DNA of 64,000 bases from assembly GCF_036784765.1 (NCBI RefSeq), contig NZ_CP136651.1, positions 2,976,001-3,040,000 of the forward strand, given 5' to 3'. Positions 20,984 to 28,987 of this stretch are shown here, piece after piece. This DNA comes from Novosphingobium sp. ZN18A2. Lineage in GTDB: Bacteria > Pseudomonadota > Alphaproteobacteria > Sphingomonadales > Sphingomonadaceae. The notes below the pieces were generated by a model. The model worked only from the letters and a program-made list of their open reading frames with translations, made no database searches and had not been told where the DNA came from. The position numbers were made by a program, and so were the translations under genes. Within the stretch, counting starts at the first letter, position 1, and the number at the start of each line of letters is the position of its first letter.

Positions 20984-21385
20984 ATGGCAGCACCTTCTCC
21001 TTCCATCGCATCGCTTATCGTCGCACTTGGCGGCGGGCTTGGCGCGGCGGCACGCTATAACGTGGGCCGCTGGGTCGGGCATCTTACCGGCGTGAACGCG
21101 GTTTTCCCCTGGCCCACGCTGACGGTCAACGTCGTGGGCAGCCTTGTCATGGGTCTTTTGACCGGGTGGCTGGCGCGGCACGGCGATCCGGGCGAAACCT
21201 GGCGCCTGCTGATCGGCGTGGGCATGCTGGGCGGATTCACCACATTCTCGTCGTTCAGCCTGGAAATGGCCCTGCTGGTAGAGCGCGGGCTTCCGGCGAT
21301 GGCCGCGCTTTATGCGGGCGTTTCGGTGCTGGCGGGGATTGCGGGACTGTTCCTTGGCCTGATCGTGATGCGGGTGGCGGGATGA
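20984..21385 (+). CDS. crcB: Fluoride ion channel CrcB/Fluc
   Basis: A 133-residue membrane protein with four helices that dimerises into a fluoride export channel. Family motifs: GGGLGAAARYNVGRW in helix 1, TLTVNVVGSLVMGLLTGWL in helix 2, and GMLGGFTTFSSFSLEMALL, the fluoride-coordinating Phe/Thr/Ser region, in helix 3. I looked for a fluoride riboswitch in the 230 bases upstream and did not find one. It heads a run of six genes joined by ATGA-type overlaps, starting with the pseudouridine synthase. Confidence 0.95.
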   Translation: MAAPSPSIASLIVALGGGLGAAARYNVGRWVGHLTGVNAVFPWPTLTVNVVGSLVMGLLTGWLARHGDPGETWRLLIGVGMLGGFTTFSSFSLEMALLVERGLPAMAALYAGVSVLAGIAGLFLGLIVMRVAG

Positions 21386-22611
21386 CGAAGCCCGGCAACC
21401 CTGATGAGGTCCGCCAGTTCACCGTCGCGCGCGACGATGACGGCATCCGGCTGGACCGCTGGTTCAAGCGCAACCTGCCGCAAGTGGGCTTTGCCACCGT
21501 ATCGCGCTGGGCGCGCACCGGGCAGCTGCGCGTTGACGGGAAGCGCGCCGATCCGGCGGACCGGCTTGCCGAAGGGCAGGTGCTGCGGGTGCCGCCGGGG
21601 GGCAGCGCACCGCCCAGCGGCGGCAAGGCGCCGCGCCCGCGCCGCCAGTTGACCGAAGACGAGGTGGCCGAAGCCGAAGCGATGGTCTTGACCAAGGACC
21701 GCGCCGCCATCGTGCTCAACAAGCCGCCCGGCCTTGCCACCCAGGGCGGCAGCGGCACGAAGCACCATGTCGACGGCCTGCTGGATGCCTTCGCCGGAGA
21801 GGGAGAGCCGCGCCCGCGCCTGGTCCACCGGCTGGACAAGGATACCAGCGGTGTCCTGCTTATCGCGCGCACGCCGGGCAGCGCTGCGTTCTTTTCCAAA
21901 CGCTTTTCGGGCCGGTCGGCACGCAAGATTTACTGGGCGCTGGTGGTCGGCGTGCCGGAAATCGACGACGGGCTGATAGACCTGCCGCTGGCCAAGCAGC
22001 CGGGCACCGGCGGCGAAAAGATGATGGTGGACGAAAGCGGCCAGGGACAGACCGCGCGCAGCCGCTATCGCGTGATCGACCGTGCGGGCAACCGCGCCGC
22101 CTGGGTGGAACTGCAACCGTTGACCGGCCGCACCCACCAGCTTCGCGTACATATGGCGGCGATCGGCCACCCCATCGTGGGCGACGGCAAGTATGGCGGA
22201 CAGGGCGCGTTCCTGACCGGATCGATCAGCCGCAAGATGCACCTGCACGCCCGGCGCCTGCGGATCGAGCATCCCGAAGGCGACCATATCGACGTGACCG
22301 CCCCGCTTCCCGAACATTTCGCGGCCAGCATGGAGCAACTGGGCTTCGACGAGGCCGATGGCGACCTGCCGATAGAGCAGGTGCAGCAGGTTCCCGAAAA
22401 GGCCGCGAAGAAGCAGGCCGCCAAGGCGCACGCCAAGCAGTATCGCAAGGAACGGCGCGGCGAACGGCGCAAGCGCGTCACCTCTGCCCCGTCCGGACGC
22501 GCGGGGGCCGGGAAAAGCGGCGGCGGCAAACCCGGAACCGGCAAGCCCGGCGCACGCAAGGCGCCGCGCAAGCCTGGCCCGAAGCCGGGCGCTCCGAAAG
22601 GCAGGCGCTGA
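21382..22611 (+). CDS. RluA-family 23S rRNA pseudouridine synthase
   Basis: A 409-residue protein. Residues about 15-80 form an S4 RNA-binding domain (IRLDRWFKRNLPQVGFATVSRWARTGQLRVDGKRA). The synthase domain has the catalytic Asp in RLVHRLDKDTSGVLLIART (about 150-168) and later ELQPLTGRTHQLRVHMAAIGHPIVGD. A very basic Lys/Pro/Gly-rich tail of about 75 residues follows (after EQVQQVPEKAAKKQAAKAHAKQY) and looks disordered and RNA-binding. RluC-like specificity is likely but not provable here. ATGA overlap with crcB sets the start; its stop overlaps the next ATG (TGATG). Confidence 0.92.
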   Translation: MTKPGNPDEVRQFTVARDDDGIRLDRWFKRNLPQVGFATVSRWARTGQLRVDGKRADPADRLAEGQVLRVPPGGSAPPSGGKAPRPRRQLTEDEVAEAEAMVLTKDRAAIVLNKPPGLATQGGSGTKHHVDGLLDAFAGEGEPRPRLVHRLDKDTSGVLLIARTPGSAAFFSKRFSGRSARKIYWALVVGVPEIDDGLIDLPLAKQPGTGGEKMMVDESGQGQTARSRYRVIDRAGNRAAWVELQPLTGRTHQLRVHMAAIGHPIVGDGKYGGQGAFLTGSISRKMHLHARRLRIEHPEGDHIDVTAPLPEHFAASMEQLGFDEADGDLPIEQVQQVPEKAAKKQAAKAHAKQYRKERRGERRKRVTSAPSGRAGAGKSGGGKPGTGKPGARKAPRKPGPKPGAPKGRR

Positions 22612-23228
22612 TGCATCCCAATCCCGCTTTCCGCATAGAGGACCGCGCGCTGTTCGAAGCCATGATCGACGAGATCGGCTTCGGCATGCTGTTCCTGTCC
22701 ACGCCAGACGGGCCGCGCGTCGCGCATACGCCGATGATCTCCACCCGCGACGGCGCGGTGCAGTTCCACATCGCGCGCGGCAATGCGCTGGCCAGGCACC
22801 TTGACGGCGCGACCGCGCTTGCCGTGCTGAACGGACCCGACGGCTATGTCTCGCCGCGCTGGTATGCGGAACCGGACCAGGTGCCGACGTGGAACTATGT
22901 CTCGCTTGAACTGGAAGGCCGCGTGCGGCGGATGGACCAGGACGGGCTGCACGGCCTGCTGGAAGCGTTGTCCGCCCGGTTCGAGGAGCACATCGCTGAA
23001 GGCGAACCGTGGACGATGGACAAGATGGACGAAGGCCGGCAACGCCAGCTCATGGCCGGGATCGTCGGGTTCGAGATGGAAATCCTTGCCTGGCGGCCAA
23101 CCTTCAAGCTTTCGCAGAACAAGCCGGCGGACGAGCGTGAGCGCGTGGCGCAGGGGCTGGAAAGCGAAGGCTCGCTCGCCATCGCGCAGATGATGCGCAC
23201 GCTGGTCGGCACAGGACCGGTATCGTGA
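22611..23228 (+). CDS. PaiB-type FMN-binding family protein
   Basis: A 205-residue PaiB-like protein of the flavin-reductase split-barrel fold. It begins MHPNPAFRIEDRALFEAMIDEIGFGMLF and contains the family stretches HTPMISTRDGAVQFHIARGN, NGPDGYVSPRWYAEPDQVPTWNY and GIVGFEMEILAWRPTFKLSQNK. Homologues are annotated as negative transcriptional regulators after B. subtilis PaiB, but the fold is FMN- or heme-binding and regulation is unproven. It overlaps its neighbours on both sides by 1-4 bases. Confidence 0.88.
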   Translation: MHPNPAFRIEDRALFEAMIDEIGFGMLFLSTPDGPRVAHTPMISTRDGAVQFHIARGNALARHLDGATALAVLNGPDGYVSPRWYAEPDQVPTWNYVSLELEGRVRRMDQDGLHGLLEALSARFEEHIAEGEPWTMDKMDEGRQRQLMAGIVGFEMEILAWRPTFKLSQNKPADERERVAQGLESEGSLAIAQMMRTLVGTGPVS

Positions 23229-23893
23229 GCGCGCCGCTGCGCCTTGCCCTGTTCGATTGCGACGGCACGCTGGTCGACAGCCAGGCCGATATCTGCGCGT
23301 CGATGGACGAGGCCTTCGCGCTGGCGGGGCTTGCCCCGCCCGATGCGCATGCCACGCGCCGCGTGGCCGGCCTGTCGCTGACCGAAGCGATGCGCCGCCT
23401 GCACCCCGAGGGCGAGGCCGATGCGCACGCGCTGCTGGCCGCGCATTATCGCGACGCCTTCCGCACCCGGCGCGAGGCGGGAATGCTGGCAGAGCCGCTG
23501 TACGAAGGCATCGCCGCGCTGGTGGAGGAACTGGCCGCGAAGGACTGGCTGCTGGGCGTCGCCACCGGCAAATCGGATCGCGGGCTGGCGCACGTGCTGG
23601 CGAACCACGGCCTTACCGGCCATTTCGTCACGCTCCAGACGGCAGACCGGCATCCGTCGAAGCCGCACCCCTCGATGATAGAGGCCGCGCTGGATGCAAC
23701 GGGCGCCGACCGCGCGCTGACCGCGATGATCGGCGACACCGCCTATGACATGGAGATGGCGCGGAACGCGGGCGTTCGCGCCTTCGGCGTCGCCTGGGGT
23801 TATCACGACCCGCACGAACTGGAAGAAGCCGGGGCAGAGGCCGTCGCCCATTCGGTGCCGGACCTTCGCGCGCTGCTGGAGGGAATGGAATGA
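23225..23893 (+). CDS. HAD-superfamily phosphatase, phosphoglycolate-phosphatase-like
   Basis: A 222-residue haloacid-dehalogenase-type hydrolase with a GTG start overlapping the preceding stop (GTGA). Motif I is LFDCDGTLVDSQ with the nucleophile Asp and acid/base Asp; motif II is GVATGKSDRG; the conserved Lys is in HPSKPHPSM; motif IV is MIGDTAYDMEMARNAG. The helical cap between about 15 and 85 is of the C1 type seen in Gph and beta-phosphoglucomutase. It probably dephosphorylates a small phosphate ester; 2-phosphoglycolate is only the likeliest guess. Confidence 0.9.
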   Translation: MSAPLRLALFDCDGTLVDSQADICASMDEAFALAGLAPPDAHATRRVAGLSLTEAMRRLHPEGEADAHALLAAHYRDAFRTRREAGMLAEPLYEGIAALVEELAAKDWLLGVATGKSDRGLAHVLANHGLTGHFVTLQTADRHPSKPHPSMIEAALDATGADRALTAMIGDTAYDMEMARNAGVRAFGVAWGYHDPHELEEAGAEAVAHSVPDLRALLEGME

Positions 23894-24123
23894 ACGCCGC
23901 CCCCGACCCCGATCCCGCAATCGCGCGCTTCGCGATCCTGCAGGCCATGCGCCTTTCGGGCGCGCTGCTGGTGCTGCTGGGCGCGGTCACGCTTTCGCGG
24001 CGGTTCGCGGCGCTCAACACCATTCCCGACACGGCCGCCTATGCGATCATGGCCGTGGGGCTGGTGGATTTCTTCGTCGTCCCGCTGCTGCTCGCCCGCC
24101 GGTGGAGGAGCCCGCGCCGATGA
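23890..24123 (+). CDS. Small two-helix membrane protein
   Basis: A 77-residue protein with two predicted membrane helices (LSGALLVLLGAVTL at about 23-36 and AAYAIMAVGLVDFFVVPLLLA at about 49-69) and a basic end (RRWRSPRR). Its ATG overlaps the HAD stop, and its stop overlaps the ATP12 start. The conserved packing suggests a real gene of unknown function that may assist membrane protein assembly alongside ATP12. Confidence 0.8.
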   Translation: MNAAPDPDPAIARFAILQAMRLSGALLVLLGAVTLSRRFAALNTIPDTAAYAIMAVGLVDFFVVPLLLARRWRSPRR

Positions 24124-24818
24124 AGCGGTTCTGGAAAGAGGCCGCGCCGGTCGCGGCGGAAGGCGGCTGGCAGGTCGCGCTCGACGGGCGCGGGGTGAAG
24201 ACGCAGGGCGGCAAACCGCAAGTCGTCCCCACGCGCGCACTTGCCGATGCGCTTGCCGCCGAATGGACGGGACAAGGCGAAGAGGTCGATCCCGGCGCCT
24301 TCGTAATGCGCGACATGGCCGATTATGCGATCGACGTTGTGATGGCGGACCGCGCGGCGGCGGTTGCCGCGCTGCTGCCCTATGGCGATACCGATACGCT
24401 GCTTTACCGCGCAGACCCGGACGAAGCGCTGCACCGCCGCCAGCACGCCGAGTGGGAACCGCTCGTCACCGCCGCAGAGGCGCAACACGGCGTCACCTTC
24501 ATCCGCGTGTCCGGTATAATCCACCGCGCCCAGCCCGACGCAACGACCGCGCAGATCCGCGCGCAACTGGAAACGCTGGATCCCTTCACCCTTGCCGCGC
24601 TGCGCACGCTGGCGGGAATTTCCGCCTCCCTGATCGTGGGGCTGGCCGCGCTGGCGCCCGATGCAGACGCAGGTGCGCTGTTCGATACCGCGCACCTTGA
24701 AGAGGCCTGGCAGGCCGAACTGTGGGGCAAGGATGCAGAGGCCGAAGCACGCAATGCCGCGCGGCGCGCCGCATTCGAGACCGCCGCGCGCTTTGCCGGG
24801 CTGGCGCGGAACGCGTGA
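24120..24818 (+). CDS. ATP12-family F1 ATP synthase assembly chaperone
   Basis: A 232-residue ATP12 protein. It opens MKRFWKEAAPVAAEGGWQVALDGRGVKTQGGKP and continues with the family signature LAAEWTGQGEEVDPGAFVMRDMADYAID. Then come the LYRADPDEALHRRQHAEWEPL region and the C-terminal EEAWQAELWGKDAEAEARNAARRAAFETAARF. ATP12 binds the F1 alpha subunit before assembly; it occurs in mitochondria and in alphaproteobacteria, which supports the taxonomic call. ATGA overlap with the small membrane protein gene. Last gene of the overlapping run, 10 bases before the Nmad3 gene. Confidence 0.92.
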   Translation: MKRFWKEAAPVAAEGGWQVALDGRGVKTQGGKPQVVPTRALADALAAEWTGQGEEVDPGAFVMRDMADYAIDVVMADRAAAVAALLPYGDTDTLLYRADPDEALHRRQHAEWEPLVTAAEAQHGVTFIRVSGIIHRAQPDATTAQIRAQLETLDPFTLAALRTLAGISASLIVGLAALAPDADAGALFDTAHLEEAWQAELWGKDAEAEARNAARRAAFETAARFAGLARNA

Positions 24819-24828
24819 CGAGCGCGGC

Positions 24829-25557
24829 TTGAAGATCGTCTTCAGCCGCAAGGGGTTCGACAGCACGGCGGGCCGCGCCCCTTCCCCCATAGAGCGGGGC
24901 CGCGCGATCTCGCTTCCAATTCCGGCGGCGGACCGTTCGGCCACCCGCTATCGCGACATCGGCCACGGCAAGCGGGTGGAAGCGGCAACGCGCGGGCGCA
25001 TCCGGCGCGGCGCGTTGTGCCATGACGATCCGATGTTCGCCGATGGCCGGTGCTGGTTCGGCCAGTGCGGCGCGGCGCAGGGGCACCTTGAAAAACAGGG
25101 CGTGCGCGCGGGCGACGTTTTCGTGTTCTTCGGCCTGTTCGCCGATCCCGAAAGCGGTGAGCGGCACCACCGGATATTCGGCTGGATGAAGGCCGCCTGC
25201 ACCGGCACGCCGGGCACGGTAGAGCAATCGCCGGAATGGAACGCACCCCCGCGCCCACACCCGCACCTTTCGGGTGAATGGCCCAACCCCAACACGATCT
25301 GGCACGGCCCCGGCAACGCCGACGCCCCTGCACACGACGCGCTGCGGCTTACCGTTCCCGGCGGCCCGCTCAACCTGTGGCGCGTGCCGTCATGGCTGCG
25401 CGAATGCGGGCTGAGCTATCACGCGAAGCCGCAACGCTGGGTGGGCGACGGCCTGCTCGACAGCGCGAAACGCGGGCAGGAATTCGTGTGCGATACCGGA
25501 GAGCGCGAAGACGCGCGCAACTGGCTGGCGCGGGTGATCGACCTGATCGAAGGCTGA
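24829..25557 (+). CDS. Nucleotide-modification-associated domain 3 (Nmad3) protein
   Basis: About 242 residues from a TTG start: KIVFSRKGFDSTAGRAPSPI, LPIPAADRSATRYRDIGHG, FADGRCWFGQCGAAQGHL, VFVFFGLFADPESGERHHRIFGWM and a C-terminal region with WRVPSWLRECGLSYHAKPQRW. This is the Nmad3 family, linked by comparative genomics to hypermodified nucleotides. No biochemical function is known to me. I place the start at 24829 because homologues begin with KIVxSRKGFD; reading further upstream enters the ATP12 gene in another frame. The Shine-Dalgarno sequence is poor. It lies at the end of the crcB-ATP12 operon, before a double terminator. Confidence 0.8.
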   Translation: MKIVFSRKGFDSTAGRAPSPIERGRAISLPIPAADRSATRYRDIGHGKRVEAATRGRIRRGALCHDDPMFADGRCWFGQCGAAQGHLEKQGVRAGDVFVFFGLFADPESGERHHRIFGWMKAACTGTPGTVEQSPEWNAPPRPHPHLSGEWPNPNTIWHGPGNADAPAHDALRLTVPGGPLNLWRVPSWLRECGLSYHAKPQRWVGDGLLDSAKRGQEFVCDTGEREDARNWLARVIDLIEG

Positions 25558-25575
25558 CGCCAACCTCCACCATGC

Positions 25576-25651
25576 CCGGCAGGCTAGCCCCTGCCGGTCC
25601 GGGCCGGCCCGGCCGACCGACGCCCGTTCTGCCGCAGAAGCAAAACGGGCG
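25576..25651. terminator. Two hairpins between convergent genes
   Basis: CCGGCAGG-N6-CCTGCCGG (25576-25597) and CGCCCGTT-N15-AACGGGCG (25621-25651), both perfect 8-bp stems, fill the gap between the Nmad3 gene and the convergent TonB-like gene. Neither has a clear T-run, so termination efficiency is uncertain. Confidence 0.5.
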
Positions 25652-25660
25652 CGTATCGGC

Positions 25661-26134
25661 CTAGGCGGCGGCAGCAGGCATGACCGTCAGGGCCACCTGG
25701 TCGGATTGAAGCGATGCCCCTGCTTCACGGGCCAGCCGCGTGCGCGTGCTTTGATCCAGCCCGAACACGACTGTCGCGCGAACGGTTGGCGAAACACCTG
25801 CGGGCAAGGGCGCCATGTTCCTTATGCCTTCCACGGCTGCCAGCGCCGCGCGATCGAGCCGCGAGCTTCCGGTCGACCGTGTCAGCATGACAGCGGCCGG
25901 CGCACCATCCGCGCCAACCCGGAAGCTGATCTGGGCATATCCTTCCCGGGCACCCTGGAAGCCGTAATACATCGGATAGGTCAGTTTCCTGTCCAGCGCG
26001 TGGGAGACATCCGTCGCCCAGTTCTGCACGTTCGCCCGGTTTCCTTCGATTTCGATGGGCGAACCGCTTTGCGCGGCCACCGCGCCGGGCGCGATCAGGA
26101 TGGCGGCACCTGCCGCCAGGAGTGCGTATCTCAT
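25661..26134 (-). CDS. Periplasmic TonB C-terminal-domain protein
   Basis: A 157-residue protein: signal peptide (MRYALLAAGAAILIAPGAVAA, about 1-21), a short linker, then one TonB C-terminal-like domain (WATDVSHALDRKLTYPMYYGFQGAREGYAQISFRVGADGAPAAVML ... SSRLDRAALAAVEGIRNMAPLP). True TonB has an uncleaved N-terminal anchor and a Pro-rich arm; both are absent, so this cannot be the energy transducer in the usual way. It may bind receptors or act in envelope stress. The start at 26134 is chosen for the signal peptide and the GGAAGGA upstream. A highly structured leader of about 165 bases precedes it. Confidence 0.85.
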   Translation of the reverse strand: MRYALLAAGAAILIAPGAVAAQSGSPIEIEGNRANVQNWATDVSHALDRKLTYPMYYGFQGAREGYAQISFRVGADGAPAAVMLTRSTGSSRLDRAALAAVEGIRNMAPLPAGVSPTVRATVVFGLDQSTRTRLAREAGASLQSDQVALTVMPAAAA

Positions 26135-26177
26135 CGAGACATCCTTCCCATATTTTTTCTGTTCATTCGTTTTTGGC

Positions 26178-26298
26178 GGTCGCACCAGCGGATGCCGCAA
26201 ATTGCGCGCAAGTTCCGATGGTGCGACCGAAGCAGGATGGCGTGTGTTCTGCGGACCACGCGCTTTCCTGAAACGAAACCGAGCAGGAAACGCCATCC
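26178..26298 (-). ncRNA. Candidate structured leader RNA or small RNA
   Basis: Read on the minus strand there are two compact structures. Structure 1 (26298-26235): outer stem GGATGGCG/CGCCATCC enclosing TTTCCTG/CAGGAAA. Structure 2 (26228-26178): a perfect 10-bp stem GGTCGCACCA/TGGTGCGACC whose 31-base interior contains TTGCGCGCAA and the hairpin GCGG-CAT-CCGC. All arms are perfect. They lie 44-164 bases before the TonB-like gene start. No T-run follows, so this is not a terminator. It could be a regulatory leader, or an RNA from either strand. The rest of the 312-base gap holds nothing I recognise apart from a weak TTTTTT near 26354 that may end the mla operon. Confidence 0.45.
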
Positions 26299-26446
26299 AA
26301 GTCAACGATTGCGCAAGCGCCGCCCGGTCAAGCCCCCGGTCGCCCGACGAAAAAATCGGTCCTATTCGGATGCAATGTCAGCTGTCGCACGCCGCGCCGC
26401 GCAAATCCTGCCGTTTGCGCTTGTCAGACACCCGCGCAGAAGGCGG

Positions 26447-27091
26447 TCATCCCACCCAGTCGGCAACCTCTCCGGCAACCTTGTTGGCCGCTTCGTTGAG
26501 AGCGGCGGCGACAGGTTCCGCTTCGGCGGAGACGCCGGGAACCACGTCTTCGAACCGGCGGGTGGAAACCGCACCGTCGCGGCCGGTCTTCACCGCTTCG
26601 AACCGCACCACGACCGACTGGCTGGGCGCATCATAGCCCATGTCGAGCAGGCGCCCGCCAAGCTGGGTCTGCGCGGTGCCGATATCGCCTTCCAGCACAA
26701 GGTGCCCGCCCCTGGCGCGCAGCGTTTCGGTCAGCAGGTGCTGGAACAGCCGCGTCGGGCGCTCGATCCAGGTCGCATCCTTCAGGTAGGCGACCGTCGT
26801 GGCGTTCACCTGCACCGGCACGCGGGTAACGGCCAGCTTCTGGTCGGCGGCCGGTTCAAGAACCGCGATCGCCGTGTCGTATTGGCCGGTGCTGGTGGCG
26901 CCGGCCTTGACCTGCGCGGTGGGCGTCAGGTCAAGCAGCGCCCTGGGCGGCTTGCCCGCACCGATGCTGACGCAGCCTGAAAGGGCGAGCACGGCCAGCG
27001 GCGCCGCAAGAACGAGCGGCCTGATGGCCAGCCCGGTCACGGCATTCCTTGCAAGGGCGATCTTCGTCACGGCAGTTTTCGTAACATTCAT
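26447..27091 (-). CDS. ABC-type transport auxiliary lipoprotein (PqiC/LptO-like), Mla-type system
   Basis: A 214-residue outer- or inner-membrane lipoprotein. The signal peptide ends with the lipobox LSGC (about residues 37-40). The mature part contains the ABC_trans_aux pattern: LLDLTPTAQV ... YDTAIAVLEPAADQKLAVTRVPVQVNATTVAYLKDATWIERPTRLFQHLLTETL. Partners in Mla/Pqi-like systems carry phospholipids across the periplasm with an MCE protein. Its ATG overlaps the stop of the MlaD-like gene. Last gene of a four-gene minus-strand operon (permease, ATPase, MCE, lipoprotein). Confidence 0.88.
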   Translation of the reverse strand: MNVTKTAVTKIALARNAVTGLAIRPLVLAAPLAVLALSGCVSIGAGKPPRALLDLTPTAQVKAGATSTGQYDTAIAVLEPAADQKLAVTRVPVQVNATTVAYLKDATWIERPTRLFQHLLTETLRARGGHLVLEGDIGTAQTQLGGRLLDMGYDAPSQSVVVRFEAVKTGRDGAVSTRRFEDVVPGVSAEAEPVAAALNEAANKVAGEVADWVG

Positions 27092-28026
27092 GGTTTGTAG
27101 TCCGGCAGCTTTGGACCCCCGACCACAGAGCCCATGCCCTGGTCGCTGATCTTGTCGGTCAGGTTGCGTAGCGCCTTGCTCGTCTCGCGAAGTTCGCGGA
27201 TCGCGGCTTCGGCTTCAGGCAAGGTGCGCTGGTTGATCTGCTTCGCGGCGGGCTGCGTGCTGTCCAGCGTCTTCTGCAGCGAATCCGCCGCGCCCTTCGC
27301 GGACTTCAGCGTTTCGCCAAGCTGCTTTGCCAGCGTTTCGCCCTGCCCGTTGATCAACGTATCGGTCGAATCGGCAACCTTCTGAAAGCTCGCCAGCGTT
27401 TCGTTGGCCTGGCGCAGCGTCGCCTGCAGTTCGGCCAGCGTGCGCTTCATGTCGGGCGCGGAATCGGCCAGCGTCTTCGTCATCCGGTCGGTATTGGCCA
27501 GGATTCCGGCGATGGAGTGCTGGTTCTTGTCGGACAGCACCTGCGTCAGGCGTTCGGTCAGCGTGGCCAGCCGTTCCAGCAGCAGCGGCGCGTTCGCCAG
27601 GATCGCGCCAAGGCCGCCCGGTTTGGTGGGGATGACCGGCACGCCTTCCGGCCCCGGCTCCGTGATCGGCGGTGCGCCGCGCACGGCGCCGTCAAGCTGC
27701 ACCGTCGAAACCCCGGTAAAGCTGCCTTGCAGCGTTGCGGTGGTGCCTTCCAGGATCGGGATCTTGTCATCGATCTTGATGCGCACACGCACGAATTCCG
27801 GGTCCTTGGTCCACAATTCGATATCGCTTACCTGCCCGGCGGGAACGCCCGCGAAAGACACCTGCGAACCCTTGGCAAGCCCGTCCACCGATTGCTTGAA
27901 GAAGATGTCATAGGCGTTCTGGTCGCCCTGGTTGATGCGCGCAATCCAGATAATGCCGGCGGCAAGCGCCGCGAGCAGGGCAAGGGTCACAGCACCGACC
28001 CAGATGTAATTTGCCCGCGTTTCCAT
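27088..28026 (-). CDS. MlaD-like MCE-domain lipid transport protein
   Basis: A 312-residue protein with a single N-terminal membrane anchor (YIWVGAVTLALLAALAAGIIWIA, about 7-29) and one MCE domain (YDIFFKQSVDGLAKGSQVSFAGVPAGQVSDIEL ... IPILEGTTATLQGSFTGVSTVQLDG). A long alpha-helical coiled-coil C-terminus follows (LATLTERLTQVL ... KTLDSTQPAAKQINQRTLPEAEAAIREL), as in tunnel-forming PqiB/LetB-type proteins. It forms the periplasmic hexameric ring of the lipid transporter. It overlaps the lipoprotein gene by 4 bases and follows the ATPase gene by 29 bases. Confidence 0.92.
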   Translation of the reverse strand: METRANYIWVGAVTLALLAALAAGIIWIARINQGDQNAYDIFFKQSVDGLAKGSQVSFAGVPAGQVSDIELWTKDPEFVRVRIKIDDKIPILEGTTATLQGSFTGVSTVQLDGAVRGAPPITEPGPEGVPVIPTKPGGLGAILANAPLLLERLATLTERLTQVLSDKNQHSIAGILANTDRMTKTLADSAPDMKRTLAELQATLRQANETLASFQKVADSTDTLINGQGETLAKQLGETLKSAKGAADSLQKTLDSTQPAAKQINQRTLPEAEAAIRELRETSKALRNLTDKISDQGMGSVVGGPKLPDYKP

Positions 28027-28055
28027 GCCTAGAGCTTGCCCCTCTTCTTCACGTC

Positions 28056-28985
28056 CTATGCCCCGCCGCCGTCCGGCTTGTCCACCGGCTTGGCAGGGGC
28101 TTCCTCAACGCGCGAGGCGGAAAAGCGGTCCCGCGCGTCCTTGGCCGCGCGTCCGCGCGGCCCGTTGAAGTATTCCTGAATCCACGGATGGTCGAGCGCC
28201 AGAAGCTCTGGAATGGTGCCAACCGCAATCACCTTGCGGTCCGCGATCACCGCCACGCGATCGCAGATTTCGTAAAGCGTATCAAGGTCATGCGTGATCA
28301 GGAACACGGTCAGTTGCAGCGTTTCCTGCAACTCGTCGATCAGCTGGTCGAAAGCCGCCGCGCCGATCGGGTCCAGCCCGGCGGTCGGCTCGTCGAGAAA
28401 CAGAAGCTCCGGATCGAGCGCAAGCGCCCGCGCGAGGCCCGCGCGCTTGCGCATTCCGCCCGAAAGCTCCGACGGGAACTTGTTCGTCGCATCGGACGGC
28501 AGGCCGGACAGCAGCACCTTGTAGCGCGCGATCTCGTGGCGCAGTTCGTCAGAGATTTCGGGATAGAATTCGCGCAGCGGCACTTCCACGTTTTCGGCCA
28601 CGGTCAGCGTGGAAAACAGCGCGCCGCCCTGGAACAGCACGCCCCAGCGCGAGCGGATATCGATATCGCCATCGTCCAGCGCATCGTCGATATCGCGGCC
28701 CAGCACTTCGATTTCGCCCGCGACCGGTCGCTGCAACCCGATGATCGACCGCATCAGCACCGACTTGCCGGTGCCCGACCCGCCGACCACACCGATGATC
28801 TCTCCGCGCCGCACGTCGAGGTCCAGCCCTTCGTGGACCACGTGTTCGCCGAACGCGTTCTTCAGCCCGCGCACGCGGATCGGCCATTCGCCGCTGTAAT
28901 GGACCGGCGTTTCGGGCAGCTCTTCGGCGATTTCCTCAAGCGCCTCGCGGTCGGGTTCCTGGTCCTTGGCGGGTTCCTGGTCCAT
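28056..28985 (-). CDS. MlaF-like ABC transporter ATP-binding protein
   Basis: A 309-residue ATPase. An acidic N-terminal extension (MDQEPAKDQEPDREALEEIAEELPETP) precedes the ABC domain: Walker A GGSGTGKSVLM (about 68), Q-loop GVLFQGGALFSTLTV, signature LSGGMRKRAGLARALA, Walker B LLFLDEPTAGLDP, H-loop FLITHDLDT. A C-terminal tail of about 45 residues may contact the permease. The start at 28985 lies 2 bases after the permease stop. It powers retrograde or anterograde phospholipid transport with the adjacent permease and MCE protein; direction is unknown here. Confidence 0.93.
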   Translation of the reverse strand: MDQEPAKDQEPDREALEEIAEELPETPVHYSGEWPIRVRGLKNAFGEHVVHEGLDLDVRRGEIIGVVGGSGTGKSVLMRSIIGLQRPVAGEIEVLGRDIDDALDDGDIDIRSRWGVLFQGGALFSTLTVAENVEVPLREFYPEISDELRHEIARYKVLLSGLPSDATNKFPSELSGGMRKRAGLARALALDPELLFLDEPTAGLDPIGAAAFDQLIDELQETLQLTVFLITHDLDTLYEICDRVAVIADRKVIAVGTIPELLALDHPWIQEYFNGPRGRAAKDARDRFSASRVEEAPAKPVDKPDGGGA

Positions 28986-28987
28986 GA

